This document shows, piece by piece, positions 52,273 to 59,668 of a stretch of DNA of 64,000 bases. A program made the position numbers and the translations under genes. Origin of the DNA: Bacillota bacterium (GTDB lineage Bacteria; Bacillota; UBA4882; UBA8346); the NCBI GenBank assembly GCA_023415835.1, contig JAEZJK010000034.1, positions 1-64,000 of the forward strand, written 5' to 3'. A model generated the notes under the pieces. The model was not told the DNA's origin and searched no databases. It saw nothing but the letters and a program-made list of their open reading frames with translations. Each line of letters begins with the position of its first letter. Position 1 is the first letter of the stretch.

Positions 52273-52304
52273 GGGAAGGTAGCTGATTTCACCTTCCCTT
52301 GTTT
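52273..52304 (+). terminator. terminator after the M23 peptidase gene
   Basis: GGGAAGGT and ACCTTCCC form an 8-bp stem with a 10-nt loop, then TTGTTTTTT. The T-run doubles as the -35 hexamer TTGTTT of the following ctsR promoter. Confidence 0.85.
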
Positions 52305-52327
52305 TTTAAAAGAAATAAATATATAAT
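52299..52327 (+). promoter_or_regulatory. sigma-A promoter of the ctsR operon
   Basis: TTGTTT (52299-52304) and TATAAT (52322-52327) are separated by exactly 17 nt. The predicted start near 52334 falls inside the CtsR box. Confidence 0.78.
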
Positions 52328-52329
52328 AA

Positions 52330-52346
52330 GGTCAGAAAAGGTCAGA
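52330..52346 (+). promoter_or_regulatory. CtsR operator
   Basis: GGTCAGA-AAA-GGTCAGA is a perfect heptamer direct repeat with a 3-nt spacer, the arrangement of the CtsR box (RGTCAAA-NAN-RGTCAAA type). It overlaps the transcription start and precedes ctsR by 8 nt, as expected for autoregulation. Confidence 0.88.
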
Positions 52347-52354
52347 GGTGTAAG

Positions 52355-52816
52355 ATGGGTAATTTGGCTGACTTAATTGAACAATACCTGAGGGCAATCT
52401 TAGCCCAACAGAATATGGTAGAACTACAAAGGAGAGAGTTGGCCAGGATGTTTCGGTGCGCCCCTTCGCAAATTAATTATGTCCTAGAAACCAGGTTTAC
52501 CTTTGACCAAGGATATATGATTGAGAGTAAGCGGGGTGGCGGAGGATATATTCGAATAACCCATGTTCAATGGCAAACTCCAATGAATTTACCGGAGTTA
52601 TTAGATTCCTTGATTTCGGATAAGGTTCAACGGGAAGAGGTTGAGAGTATCTTAAGCCGGTTGGTTTCAGAAGGTATCGTTAGGCCGGAAAAAGCACAAT
52701 TAATATTATTGTTAATGGAGAAAGAGCTTTCCGATATACCTGATGGTTATGGGGATTATCTCCGCGCCAAATTTCTTAAAACCCTTTCATTAGTTATTGG
52801 AAGTAATGTTGAATAA
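52355..52816 (+). CDS. ctsR: transcriptional repressor of class III stress genes
   Basis: This 153-residue repressor has an N-terminal winged HTH with CAPSQINYVLETRFT and the glycine-rich wing SKRGGGGYIRI that serves as CtsR's heat sensor, and a C-terminal dimerisation region. It represses clp genes at normal temperature and is removed through McsB/ClpCP. Its own operator lies just upstream. AGAGGTG precedes the ATG. First gene of the four-gene operon. Confidence 0.95.
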   Translation: MGNLADLIEQYLRAILAQQNMVELQRRELARMFRCAPSQINYVLETRFTFDQGYMIESKRGGGGYIRITHVQWQTPMNLPELLDSLISDKVQREEVESILSRLVSEGIVRPEKAQLILLLMEKELSDIPDGYGDYLRAKFLKTLSLVIGSNVE

Positions 52817-52836
52817 AACAAATGGGAGTGAGTAAA

Positions 52837-53349
52837 GTGCTCTGTCAAAACTGTCAACAGCATCCAGCTACGGTTCATTTGACTAAAATTATTAATTTTG
52901 AAAAAACAGAGTTGCATCTTTGCGAGGCCTGCGCCAAAGCTGCCGGTAATGAGTTAGGGGTGATCTTTGGCACCAATTTCACTTTCCAAAATTTAATCGC
53001 CGGCCTGCTGGGTGATGCGGATCTTGAAATAGACCAGAAACCCAGCTTTAGTAAAGAAATGCGTTGCCAGAATTGTGGTTTGACTTTTTCTGATTTTAAA
53101 AAAACTGGGTTGCTTGGCTGCGGTGAATGCTACCACCATTTTAAAACGGGTTTAGATCCATTGCTCAAAAAAGTACATGGCAGTACAACGCATACTGGTA
53201 AAGTGCCGCGCCGAACCGGAGGTAAGGTTAGAATCAGAAAAGAGATTCAAGATCTCCGCTATCAATTACAACAAGAGATTCAAAAAGAAAATTATGAGAA
53301 GGCGGCAAGTCTCCGGGATGAGATTCGCCAATTAGAAAAGGAATTATAG
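52837..53349 (+). CDS. mcsA: McsA, activator of the arginine kinase McsB
   Basis: This protein of about 170 residues has four CxxC zinc-finger pairs (CQNC, CEAC, CQNC, CGEC) and a C-terminal UVR motif (LQQEIQKENYEKAASLRDEI). The start is placed at GTG 52837, giving the family-typical MLCQNCQQHPATVH N-terminus with GGGAGTGAG upstream; an ATG at 52822 lacks a ribosome-binding site. McsA binds and activates McsB. Gene order matches Bacillus. Confidence 0.92.
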   Translation: MLCQNCQQHPATVHLTKIINFEKTELHLCEACAKAAGNELGVIFGTNFTFQNLIAGLLGDADLEIDQKPSFSKEMRCQNCGLTFSDFKKTGLLGCGECYHHFKTGLDPLLKKVHGSTTHTGKVPRRTGGKVRIRKEIQDLRYQLQQEIQKENYEKAASLRDEIRQLEKEL

Positions 53350-53361
53350 GGAGGGTCGGAG

Positions 53362-54432
53362 GTGGATAATCAAAATATGTTTAAAGATATATTGCCAACC
53401 TGGATTGGAAATTCAAATGATGCTAAGGATGTGGCAATCAGCAGTAGGATTCGATTGGCTCGCAATTTAAAAGGGATATCCTTTCCAAGTTTTGCCGATG
53501 AAAAACAATTAGCCAATGTAAATGAAGAAGTGCTACGGGCGTTACAGCTTAAAACGAATATCGGACTTTTGCATCCGTTAGAAATGGAAGAGTTAACTTT
53601 GGCTGACCGGTTGCTGTTGGTAGATAAGCATCTCTGCAGCCCCCAGTTTATCGAACAACCCCATTTACGAATGTTAGTTGTTAATCGGGAGCAGACTATC
53701 AGTGTAATGGTAAACGAAGAAGATCATTTGCGAATCCAAACCATTACCCCTGGTTTTTCACTGGAAGAGGCGTTGGCTTTGGCTAATCAGGTGGATGATT
53801 ATTTAGAGCAGAGCCTGGAGTATTGTTTTGATGAATATTACGGTTATTTGACTGCTTGCCCCACTAATGTGGGAACTGGAATTAGGGCTTCGGTGATGCT
53901 TCATTTACCAGCCCTGGCGATGGTGGATCAATTAAAAAAAGTTTTACCGGCATTGACTCATATCGGGATTAATATCCGGGGATTTTATGGTGAAGGTACG
54001 GAATCATTGGGTGAAATTTATCAAATCTCTAATCAAGTTACCTTGGGTCAATCAGAGGAAGATTTGACCAATAATTTAAAGAGTATTTGCCGTCAAGTAA
54101 TTGAGCAGGAACACTCGGTAAGGGAGGCGTTGCTTAAAGAGTCGAAATTACAATTGGAAGACCGGCTGTGCCGCTCATATGGCCTTCTTTCAAATGCCAG
54201 GATTATTACTTCGCAGGAAGCTTTGAAATTATTGTCCGATGTTAAATTAGGCGCTGAGTTGGGCATACTTCCGAGTGTGAATAATCAAGTTATAACGAAA
54301 TTAATGTTTTTGACCAGGGCATCTTTGATCCAAAAATTGATCGGGAAAGAGGTTTCTTCTACGGAACGGGACACTTACCGTGCTAAAATTATCCGGGAGG
54401 GACTGGAAAGAAAAAATGGAGGTGAGGTATGA
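53362..54432 (+). CDS. mcsB: protein arginine kinase McsB
   Basis: This 356-residue phosphagen-kinase-fold protein marks proteins with phosphoarginine for ClpCP degradation. Features include AISSRIRLARNLKGISFP at the N-terminus, the catalytic Glu region LTACPTNVGTGIRASVMLHLP and the RLCRSYGLLSNARIITSQEA segment containing the arginine-recognition RDXXRA-like site region. GTG start at 53362 with GGAGG upstream; the stop overlaps clpC as ATGATG. Confidence 0.94.
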   Translation: MDNQNMFKDILPTWIGNSNDAKDVAISSRIRLARNLKGISFPSFADEKQLANVNEEVLRALQLKTNIGLLHPLEMEELTLADRLLLVDKHLCSPQFIEQPHLRMLVVNREQTISVMVNEEDHLRIQTITPGFSLEEALALANQVDDYLEQSLEYCFDEYYGYLTACPTNVGTGIRASVMLHLPALAMVDQLKKVLPALTHIGINIRGFYGEGTESLGEIYQISNQVTLGQSEEDLTNNLKSICRQVIEQEHSVREALLKESKLQLEDRLCRSYGLLSNARIITSQEALKLLSDVKLGAELGILPSVNNQVITKLMFLTRASLIQKLIGKEVSSTERDTYRAKIIREGLERKNGGEV

Positions 54433-56891
54433 TGTTTGAACGATTTACGGAACGCGCCCGAAAAGTGGTCTACTTGGCACAACAAGAGGCCGCTAGATTG
54501 GGGCATAATGTGGTTGGCACTGAACACTTACTTTTAGGATTGGCCGTCGAGGGAGAAGGAGTAGCGGCCAAAGCTTTGGAAGTGATTGATATAAACCTTG
54601 ATCGGATTCGGCAAGAGGTAGAAAAGATAATTGGAAGCGGAGAGCCGAATCCGTTTGGGGAAATTCCGTTTACTCCAAGGGCTAAACGAGTTTTGGAACT
54701 GGCAGTCGATGAAGGCCGACAGATGGGCCATAATTATGTTGGGACTGAACACATTCTTTTAGGCCTAATCCGTGAGGGAGAAGGAGTAGCGGCGCAGGTT
54801 TTAAAAAACTTAGGGGCCGATTTAGAAAAGGTACGTAAGCAAGTAATTACCCTTTTGGGGGGAGGGGCCAATGCCTTTTCGGAACAATCCAATCCTGGCA
54901 AAGGGACCAACCGGACCCAAACCCTGAATCAATTCGGGCGAGACCTTACCGACTTAGCGAAAATCGGCAAGCTCGATCCGGTAATTGGACGTGAAAATGA
55001 GATTGAAAGGGTAATTCAGGTTTTGTCGCGCCGGACTAAAAATAACCCAGTCCTCATCGGTGAGCCTGGAGTAGGTAAAACTGCTATTGCCGAGGGTTTG
55101 GCTCAAAAGATTATTAATGGGGATGTACCCGAAACCTTGAGGAATAAACGGGTAGTAACGTTGGATCTCGGGGCGATGGTGGCTGGTTCTAAATATCGGG
55201 GTGAATTTGAAGAACGGTTGAAAAAAGTGATGGAGGAGATCCGTAATTCCGGGGATGTAATTCTTTTCATAGATGAATTGCATACGCTAATCGGCGCCGG
55301 GGCTGCTGAGGGCGCCATCGACGCTGCCAATATTCTAAAACCGGCCTTAGCCCGTGGCGAAATGCAGTGTATTGGCGCAACAACCCTTGATGAGTACCGA
55401 AAACATGTTGAAAAGGACGCCGCTTTGGAACGGAGGTTCCAGCCGATCACGGTTGGTGAACCGACTATCGAAGAGACAACCCTGATCTTGAAAGGTTTGA
55501 GGGATCGTTATGAAGCGCACCATCGGGTGAAGATCACCGACGAAGCTATTGAAGCAGCCGTCCAGCTCTCCAATCGTTATATCACCGATCGGTTCCTGCC
55601 GGATAAGGCGATCGATTTGATTGATGAGGCGGCCTCGCGGGTAAGGCTCCGGACTACGATTACCCCTCCTGATTTAAAAGAATTGGAGACCCAGGTAAAT
55701 AAATTGCAACAGGAAAAAGAAGCTGCAATCAAAAACGAAGAATTTGAAAAAGCGGCTAAATTGAGGGATGAAGAGCAAAAGATAAGGCAAAAGCTGGATG
55801 ACTTAGGTAACGATTGGAAGAACGAAAGGGGCAAGTTAGAGCCGAATGTTGGCGAGGAAGAAATTGCTTATGTCGTTTCAAGTTGGACTGGGATTCCCGT
55901 TACCAAGCTGCAACAAGAAGAAACGGAGCGGTTGCTAAAGTTGGAGGAAGGGCTTCACCAAAGGGTTATTGGACAGAATGAAGCGGTTGAAGCCGTATCA
56001 CGCGCGGTGCGAAGGGCTAGGGCGGGGTTGAAGGACCCTAAACGGCCAATCGGTTCCTTTATCTTCTTGGGACCTACCGGTGTTGGTAAAACCGAGCTGG
56101 CCAAAGCATTGGCGGAATCAATATTTGGCGATGAAAATGCCATGATCCGGATTGATATGTCCGAATATATGGAAAGGCATACTGTTTCACGGTTGGTAGG
56201 GGCGCCTCCCGGATATGTCGGTTATGACGAGGGTGGGCAATTGACTGAGCGGGTGCGGAGAAAGCCTTACGCCGTCGTTCTCTTGGACGAGATTGAAAAG
56301 GCGCACCCGGAAGTCTTCAATATCTTATTGCAGGTTTTGGAAGACGGAAGGTTGACTGATGCCCATGGCCGAACAGTTGATTTCAAGAATACGGTGGTGA
56401 TTATGACTTCAAACGTAGGGGCTAATTTAATCGAGCGGTCTACCGGAATCGGATTTCAAGCTGGTACAGATGAAGAGTCCGATAACGATTATCAAAAGAT
56501 GAAGAATAAGGTCCTTGAAGAGTTAAAACGGACTTTCCGTCCAGAGTTTTTAAACCGGATTGATGAGGTCATCGTATTCCACGCCTTGAATCGCGAAGAG
56601 ATTAAATCCATTGTAGACCTTATGGTAAAACCTGTGGCCCAACAGTTAATGGAGAGAGGAATCCAACTGGAACTATCCGATGAAGCCAAAGAACTGCTGG
56701 CCAAGGATGGTTTTGACCCGAGTTTTGGGGCGCGTCCGTTACGGCGTTCGGTGCAACGGTTCATTGAGAACCCGCTTTCTGAAGAGTTGTTAAAAGGGGT
56801 TTTTGAACCTGGAATAGCAATCAAGGCTTTAGTTAAGGATGGCCAGATCATTTTTGAACCGGTTGAAAAGAAGGAAAAATTAATCCGATAA
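54429..56891 (+). CDS. clpC: ATP-dependent Clp protease ATP-binding subunit ClpC
   Basis: This 820-residue Hsp100 unfoldase has an N domain with two repeats (FTERARKVVYLAQQEA; FTPRAKRVLELAVDEG), the phosphoarginine-reading module. D1 has Walker A GEPGVGKTA and is followed by a middle domain with a UVR-like coiled coil (NKLQQEKEAAIKNEEFEKAA). D2 has Walker A GPTGVGKTE and Walker B VVLLDEIEKAHPE. A ClpP-binding loop is expected in the D2 region. The start ATG overlaps the mcsB stop; ATG 54432 is an alternative. Confidence 0.96.
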   Translation: MMFERFTERARKVVYLAQQEAARLGHNVVGTEHLLLGLAVEGEGVAAKALEVIDINLDRIRQEVEKIIGSGEPNPFGEIPFTPRAKRVLELAVDEGRQMGHNYVGTEHILLGLIREGEGVAAQVLKNLGADLEKVRKQVITLLGGGANAFSEQSNPGKGTNRTQTLNQFGRDLTDLAKIGKLDPVIGRENEIERVIQVLSRRTKNNPVLIGEPGVGKTAIAEGLAQKIINGDVPETLRNKRVVTLDLGAMVAGSKYRGEFEERLKKVMEEIRNSGDVILFIDELHTLIGAGAAEGAIDAANILKPALARGEMQCIGATTLDEYRKHVEKDAALERRFQPITVGEPTIEETTLILKGLRDRYEAHHRVKITDEAIEAAVQLSNRYITDRFLPDKAIDLIDEAASRVRLRTTITPPDLKELETQVNKLQQEKEAAIKNEEFEKAAKLRDEEQKIRQKLDDLGNDWKNERGKLEPNVGEEEIAYVVSSWTGIPVTKLQQEETERLLKLEEGLHQRVIGQNEAVEAVSRAVRRARAGLKDPKRPIGSFIFLGPTGVGKTELAKALAESIFGDENAMIRIDMSEYMERHTVSRLVGAPPGYVGYDEGGQLTERVRRKPYAVVLLDEIEKAHPEVFNILLQVLEDGRLTDAHGRTVDFKNTVVIMTSNVGANLIERSTGIGFQAGTDEESDNDYQKMKNKVLEELKRTFRPEFLNRIDEVIVFHALNREEIKSIVDLMVKPVAQQLMERGIQLELSDEAKELLAKDGFDPSFGARPLRRSVQRFIENPLSEELLKGVFEPGIAIKALVKDGQIIFEPVEKKEKLIR

Positions 56892-56987
56892 AGTTGGTTC
56901 TAACCTGGATTTATGGAATAAACGGATTACTGGGATCTAACACCATTTCTAAGGGATAATAATTGGAATTTGAGAATTAGCCTAAAA

Positions 56988-57013
56988 GTGACGGTAAAAC
57001 CGTCGCTTTTTTT
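56988..57013 (+). terminator. terminator of the ctsR-clpC operon
   Basis: GTGACGGT and ACCGTCGC form an 8-bp stem (one G-T pair) with an AAA loop, followed by seven T residues. It lies 97 nt after clpC. Confidence 0.8.
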
Positions 57014-57075
57014 ATGGAATACCTCTATCGATACCTATAAGTGTTTATTCCAAGGTAAATATTTAGTTAAGAACC

Positions 57076-57104
57076 TTGCGTTTTATACTAATGGATGGTA
57101 TACT
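57076..57104 (+). promoter_or_regulatory. sigma-A promoter of the hydrogenase operon
   Basis: TTGCGT (57076-57081) and TATACT (57099-57104) are separated by 17 nt, predicting a start near 57112. That places both strong Rex-like sites downstream of the start, in the leader, and a weak one (TTGTGAA AAAA GGGACAA, 57112-57129) at the start itself. Confidence 0.55.
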
Positions 57105-57159
57105 TAATTCATTGTGAAAAAAGGGACAATCAAGCTAGAGCTTTTTTTAAAGCGTTAGA

Positions 57160-57177
57160 TTGTGCAAATTTTCACAA
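57160..57177 (+). promoter_or_regulatory. Rex-like operator 1
   Basis: TTGTGCA-AATT-TTCACAA matches the Rex consensus TTGTGAA-N4-TTCACAA with one mismatch. Centre-to-centre distance to operator 2 is 34 nt. Rex is the NADH-sensing repressor that controls fermentation and hydrogenase genes in Bacillota. Confidence 0.72.
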
Positions 57178-57193
57178 ATTTTTTTGAAATAAT

Positions 57194-57211
57194 TTGTGAA
57201 ATAATTCACAA
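57194..57211 (+). promoter_or_regulatory. Rex operator 2
   Basis: TTGTGAA-ATAA-TTCACAA is an exact match to the Rex consensus with perfect 7-bp arms, extended by one more T/A pair on each side. It lies 50 nt before the first hydrogenase gene. Confidence 0.88.
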
Positions 57212-57261
57212 ATGTTAATTTTTAGTTAAAAATGTTGTTGAGTTGATAAGGAGGCAAAGCA

Positions 57262-57792
57262 ATGGCAAAATCAGCTTTACTGGAAAAAGAGTTATCAAGC
57301 AATTCTTCGTGCCGGAGTTTTGAAAAGGTTAATGAGGTAATTGAAAGGCACGGAAAGGCCCAAGCGGCCTTGATCCCAATTTTACAGGAAGTCCAGGGCG
57401 AATACAGGTACTTACCCGAAGAAATATTGACTTACGTGGCAACTGCTTTAAATTTGTCCCCGGCTACGGTTTATGGAGTTGCCACGTTTTACGCTCAGTT
57501 TTCTTTAGAACCGAAAGGTAAATATGTGATTAAAGTGTGTGACGGTACCGCTTGCCATGTCCGTGGTTCCAATCCGGTTAGGGATGAGATTCGGAAACGG
57601 GTAGGACTAAAGGGGGAGAAGCGGACCACCTCTGATCTACGGTTTACGGTTGAGACTGTTTCATGTTTAGGCGCATGCGGACTAGCCCCGGTAGTGATGA
57701 TTAATGATCAGATCTATGGGCAAATGACTCCGGAGGCGATTAATATCATTATCGATCAAATACTGGCGGAAGAAGGTGAATCTGGTGATTGA
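57262..57792 (+). CDS. hndA: NADH-dependent [FeFe] hydrogenase, NuoE-like subunit
   Basis: This 176-residue thioredoxin-fold [2Fe-2S] subunit (HndA/HydC, 24-kDa NuoE family) has an N-terminal helical region, then cysteine ligands CDGTACH and CLGACG in the expected spacing. It transfers electrons within the multimeric NAD-linked hydrogenase. GGAGG is 6-7 nt before the ATG. First gene of the operon, under tandem Rex-like sites; its end overlaps the next gene. Confidence 0.92.
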   Translation: MAKSALLEKELSSNSSCRSFEKVNEVIERHGKAQAALIPILQEVQGEYRYLPEEILTYVATALNLSPATVYGVATFYAQFSLEPKGKYVIKVCDGTACHVRGSNPVRDEIRKRVGLKGEKRTTSDLRFTVETVSCLGACGLAPVVMINDQIYGQMTPEAINIIIDQILAEEGESGD

Positions 57793-59668
57793 TTCCGGAA
57801 TTAAATTGGAAGAAATGCGCCAGCAATGGCGTCAAGCATATCAAAAAGAACAAAAACGCATTTTAGTTTGTGCCGGGACCGGATGTGTCGCTAATGGATC
57901 CCTAAAAATTTACGAAGCCTTAACCAAGGAACTTATAGCCCGTGGAGTATATATTTCAGTTGAATTGCTGATTGAGGAAGGCGCAAACGGAACTACCGTT
58001 GTCAAAAGCGGTTGTCACGGTTTTTGCGAAATGGGGCCGTTGATTCGCTTAGAGCCTTCGGGGGTTCTTTATACTAAGGTTCAAACGGAAGATGTCCCGG
58101 AAATAGTATCCGCCTTATTGGAGGGGAAAGGCCCTGTCAAAAGGCTACTTTACAGGCACCCGGTAACTGGCGATAGTTTCGAACGGGAGCATAGTATTCC
58201 TTTCTATAATAAACAGCAACGTAATGCTTTGGAAAATTGCGGGTCGATCGACCCTGCTGAGATTCGGGAGTATATAGCTAAAAATGGGTATAACGCATTA
58301 AACAGAGCACTTGCCATGATCCCGGAAGAAGTATGCAGAGAAGTTTTGGATTCCGGGCTTCGCGGGCGGGGCGGCGGTGGTTTCCCCACCGGAAAGAAAT
58401 GGGAGTTAACCCGAGTCTCCAAAGGAGAGAAGAAATATGTAGTTTGTAACGGCGATGAGGGCGACCCGGGAGCCTTTATGGATCGGAGCGTAATGGAAGG
58501 CGATCCTTACAAAGTGCTCGAGGGGATGGCGATTGCCGGATATGCTATCGGTTCCGATGAGGGATATATTTACGTACGGGCAGAGTATCCGTTAGCTGTG
58601 GAAAGGCTGAGGCAGGCGATTAAAACGGCTGAAGAGTATGGGCTGCTCGGCAAAAACATCTTGGGCACCGGCTTCAATTTTAAAATCAAAATTAAAGAAG
58701 GGGCGGGAGCTTTCGTTTGTGGTGAGGAGACTGCATTGATGGCTTCCATTGAAGGGCAGCGAGGAATGCCCCGGCCGAAACCGCCGTTTCCCGCTCAAGC
58801 CGGCCTTTGGGGTAAGCCAACTTTAATCAATAATGTCGAAACATTCGCTAATATCACCAAGATAATTGAAAACGGCGCCGGCTGGTTTAAGAAGGTCGGA
58901 ACCCCTAAAAGTCCCGGGACCAAGACATTTGCCCTTACCGGACAGGTTGCCAATACAGGCCTGATTGAAGTGCCGATGGGTACCACTCTCCGGGAGATTG
59001 TATTTGAAATCGGCGGTGGAGTCCGGGGTGGTAAAGAGTTTAAAGCAGTACAGATCGGCGGCCCTTCGGGTGGTTGTTTGACCAAGGACCACCTTGATCT
59101 CCCGCTTGATTTTGATTCATTGTTATCCGTAGGGGCGATGGTCGGCTCCGGTGGTTTGGTGGTAATGGATGAAAGCACTTGTATGGTGGAAGTGGCGCGT
59201 TACTTTATGAACTTTACGCAGAATGAGTCCTGTGGGAAATGCGTCCCTTGCCGTGAAGGTACCAAGAGGTTGCTGGAAATTTTGCAACGGGCGGTGGATG
59301 GACAAGGTAAACCGGAGGATGTCGAAATATTAGAAGACTTGGCTATGGCGATTAAGGATGGTTCCCTTTGTGGCCTCGGCAAGACTGCACCTAACCCGGT
59401 GCTGACAATGTTGAAATATTATAAGGAAGAATATTTAGCCCATATTATCTATAAACGTTGTCCGGCCGGTGTTTGTAAGGGACTGGCCAAGTATGCCATT
59501 GATCCGGAAAAATGCAAAGGGTGTACTAAATGTAGCCGGGTTTGCCCGGTAGGGGCTATATCCGGAAAAGTAAAAGAACCTTTTATAATCGATCAGGATA
59601 AATGTATCAAATGCGGCGCTTGTATAACGGCTTGCCCGTTTCAAGCTATTAAGGAGGGATCGAGATGA
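57785..59668 (+). CDS. hndC: NADH-dependent [FeFe] hydrogenase, NuoF-like flavin subunit
   Basis: This 627-residue subunit (HndC/HydB type) has an N-terminal thioredoxin-like [2Fe-2S] domain (CAGTGC, CHGFCE), a NuoF core with the glycine-rich NADH site GRGGGGFPTGKKWE and FMN site CNGDEGDPGAFMDR, an SLBB region, the 4Fe-4S motif CGKCVPCREGT, and two C-terminal 4Fe-4S ferredoxin motifs (CKGCTKCSRVCP, CIKCGACITACP). This is the NAD(H)-reacting and probable bifurcating module. GTG 57785 has AGAAGGTG 7 nt upstream; GTG 57776 is an alternative start in frame. Confidence 0.93.
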   Translation: MIDSGIKLEEMRQQWRQAYQKEQKRILVCAGTGCVANGSLKIYEALTKELIARGVYISVELLIEEGANGTTVVKSGCHGFCEMGPLIRLEPSGVLYTKVQTEDVPEIVSALLEGKGPVKRLLYRHPVTGDSFEREHSIPFYNKQQRNALENCGSIDPAEIREYIAKNGYNALNRALAMIPEEVCREVLDSGLRGRGGGGFPTGKKWELTRVSKGEKKYVVCNGDEGDPGAFMDRSVMEGDPYKVLEGMAIAGYAIGSDEGYIYVRAEYPLAVERLRQAIKTAEEYGLLGKNILGTGFNFKIKIKEGAGAFVCGEETALMASIEGQRGMPRPKPPFPAQAGLWGKPTLINNVETFANITKIIENGAGWFKKVGTPKSPGTKTFALTGQVANTGLIEVPMGTTLREIVFEIGGGVRGGKEFKAVQIGGPSGGCLTKDHLDLPLDFDSLLSVGAMVGSGGLVVMDESTCMVEVARYFMNFTQNESCGKCVPCREGTKRLLEILQRAVDGQGKPEDVEILEDLAMAIKDGSLCGLGKTAPNPVLTMLKYYKEEYLAHIIYKRCPAGVCKGLAKYAIDPEKCKGCTKCSRVCPVGAISGKVKEPFIIDQDKCIKCGACITACPFQAIKEGSR

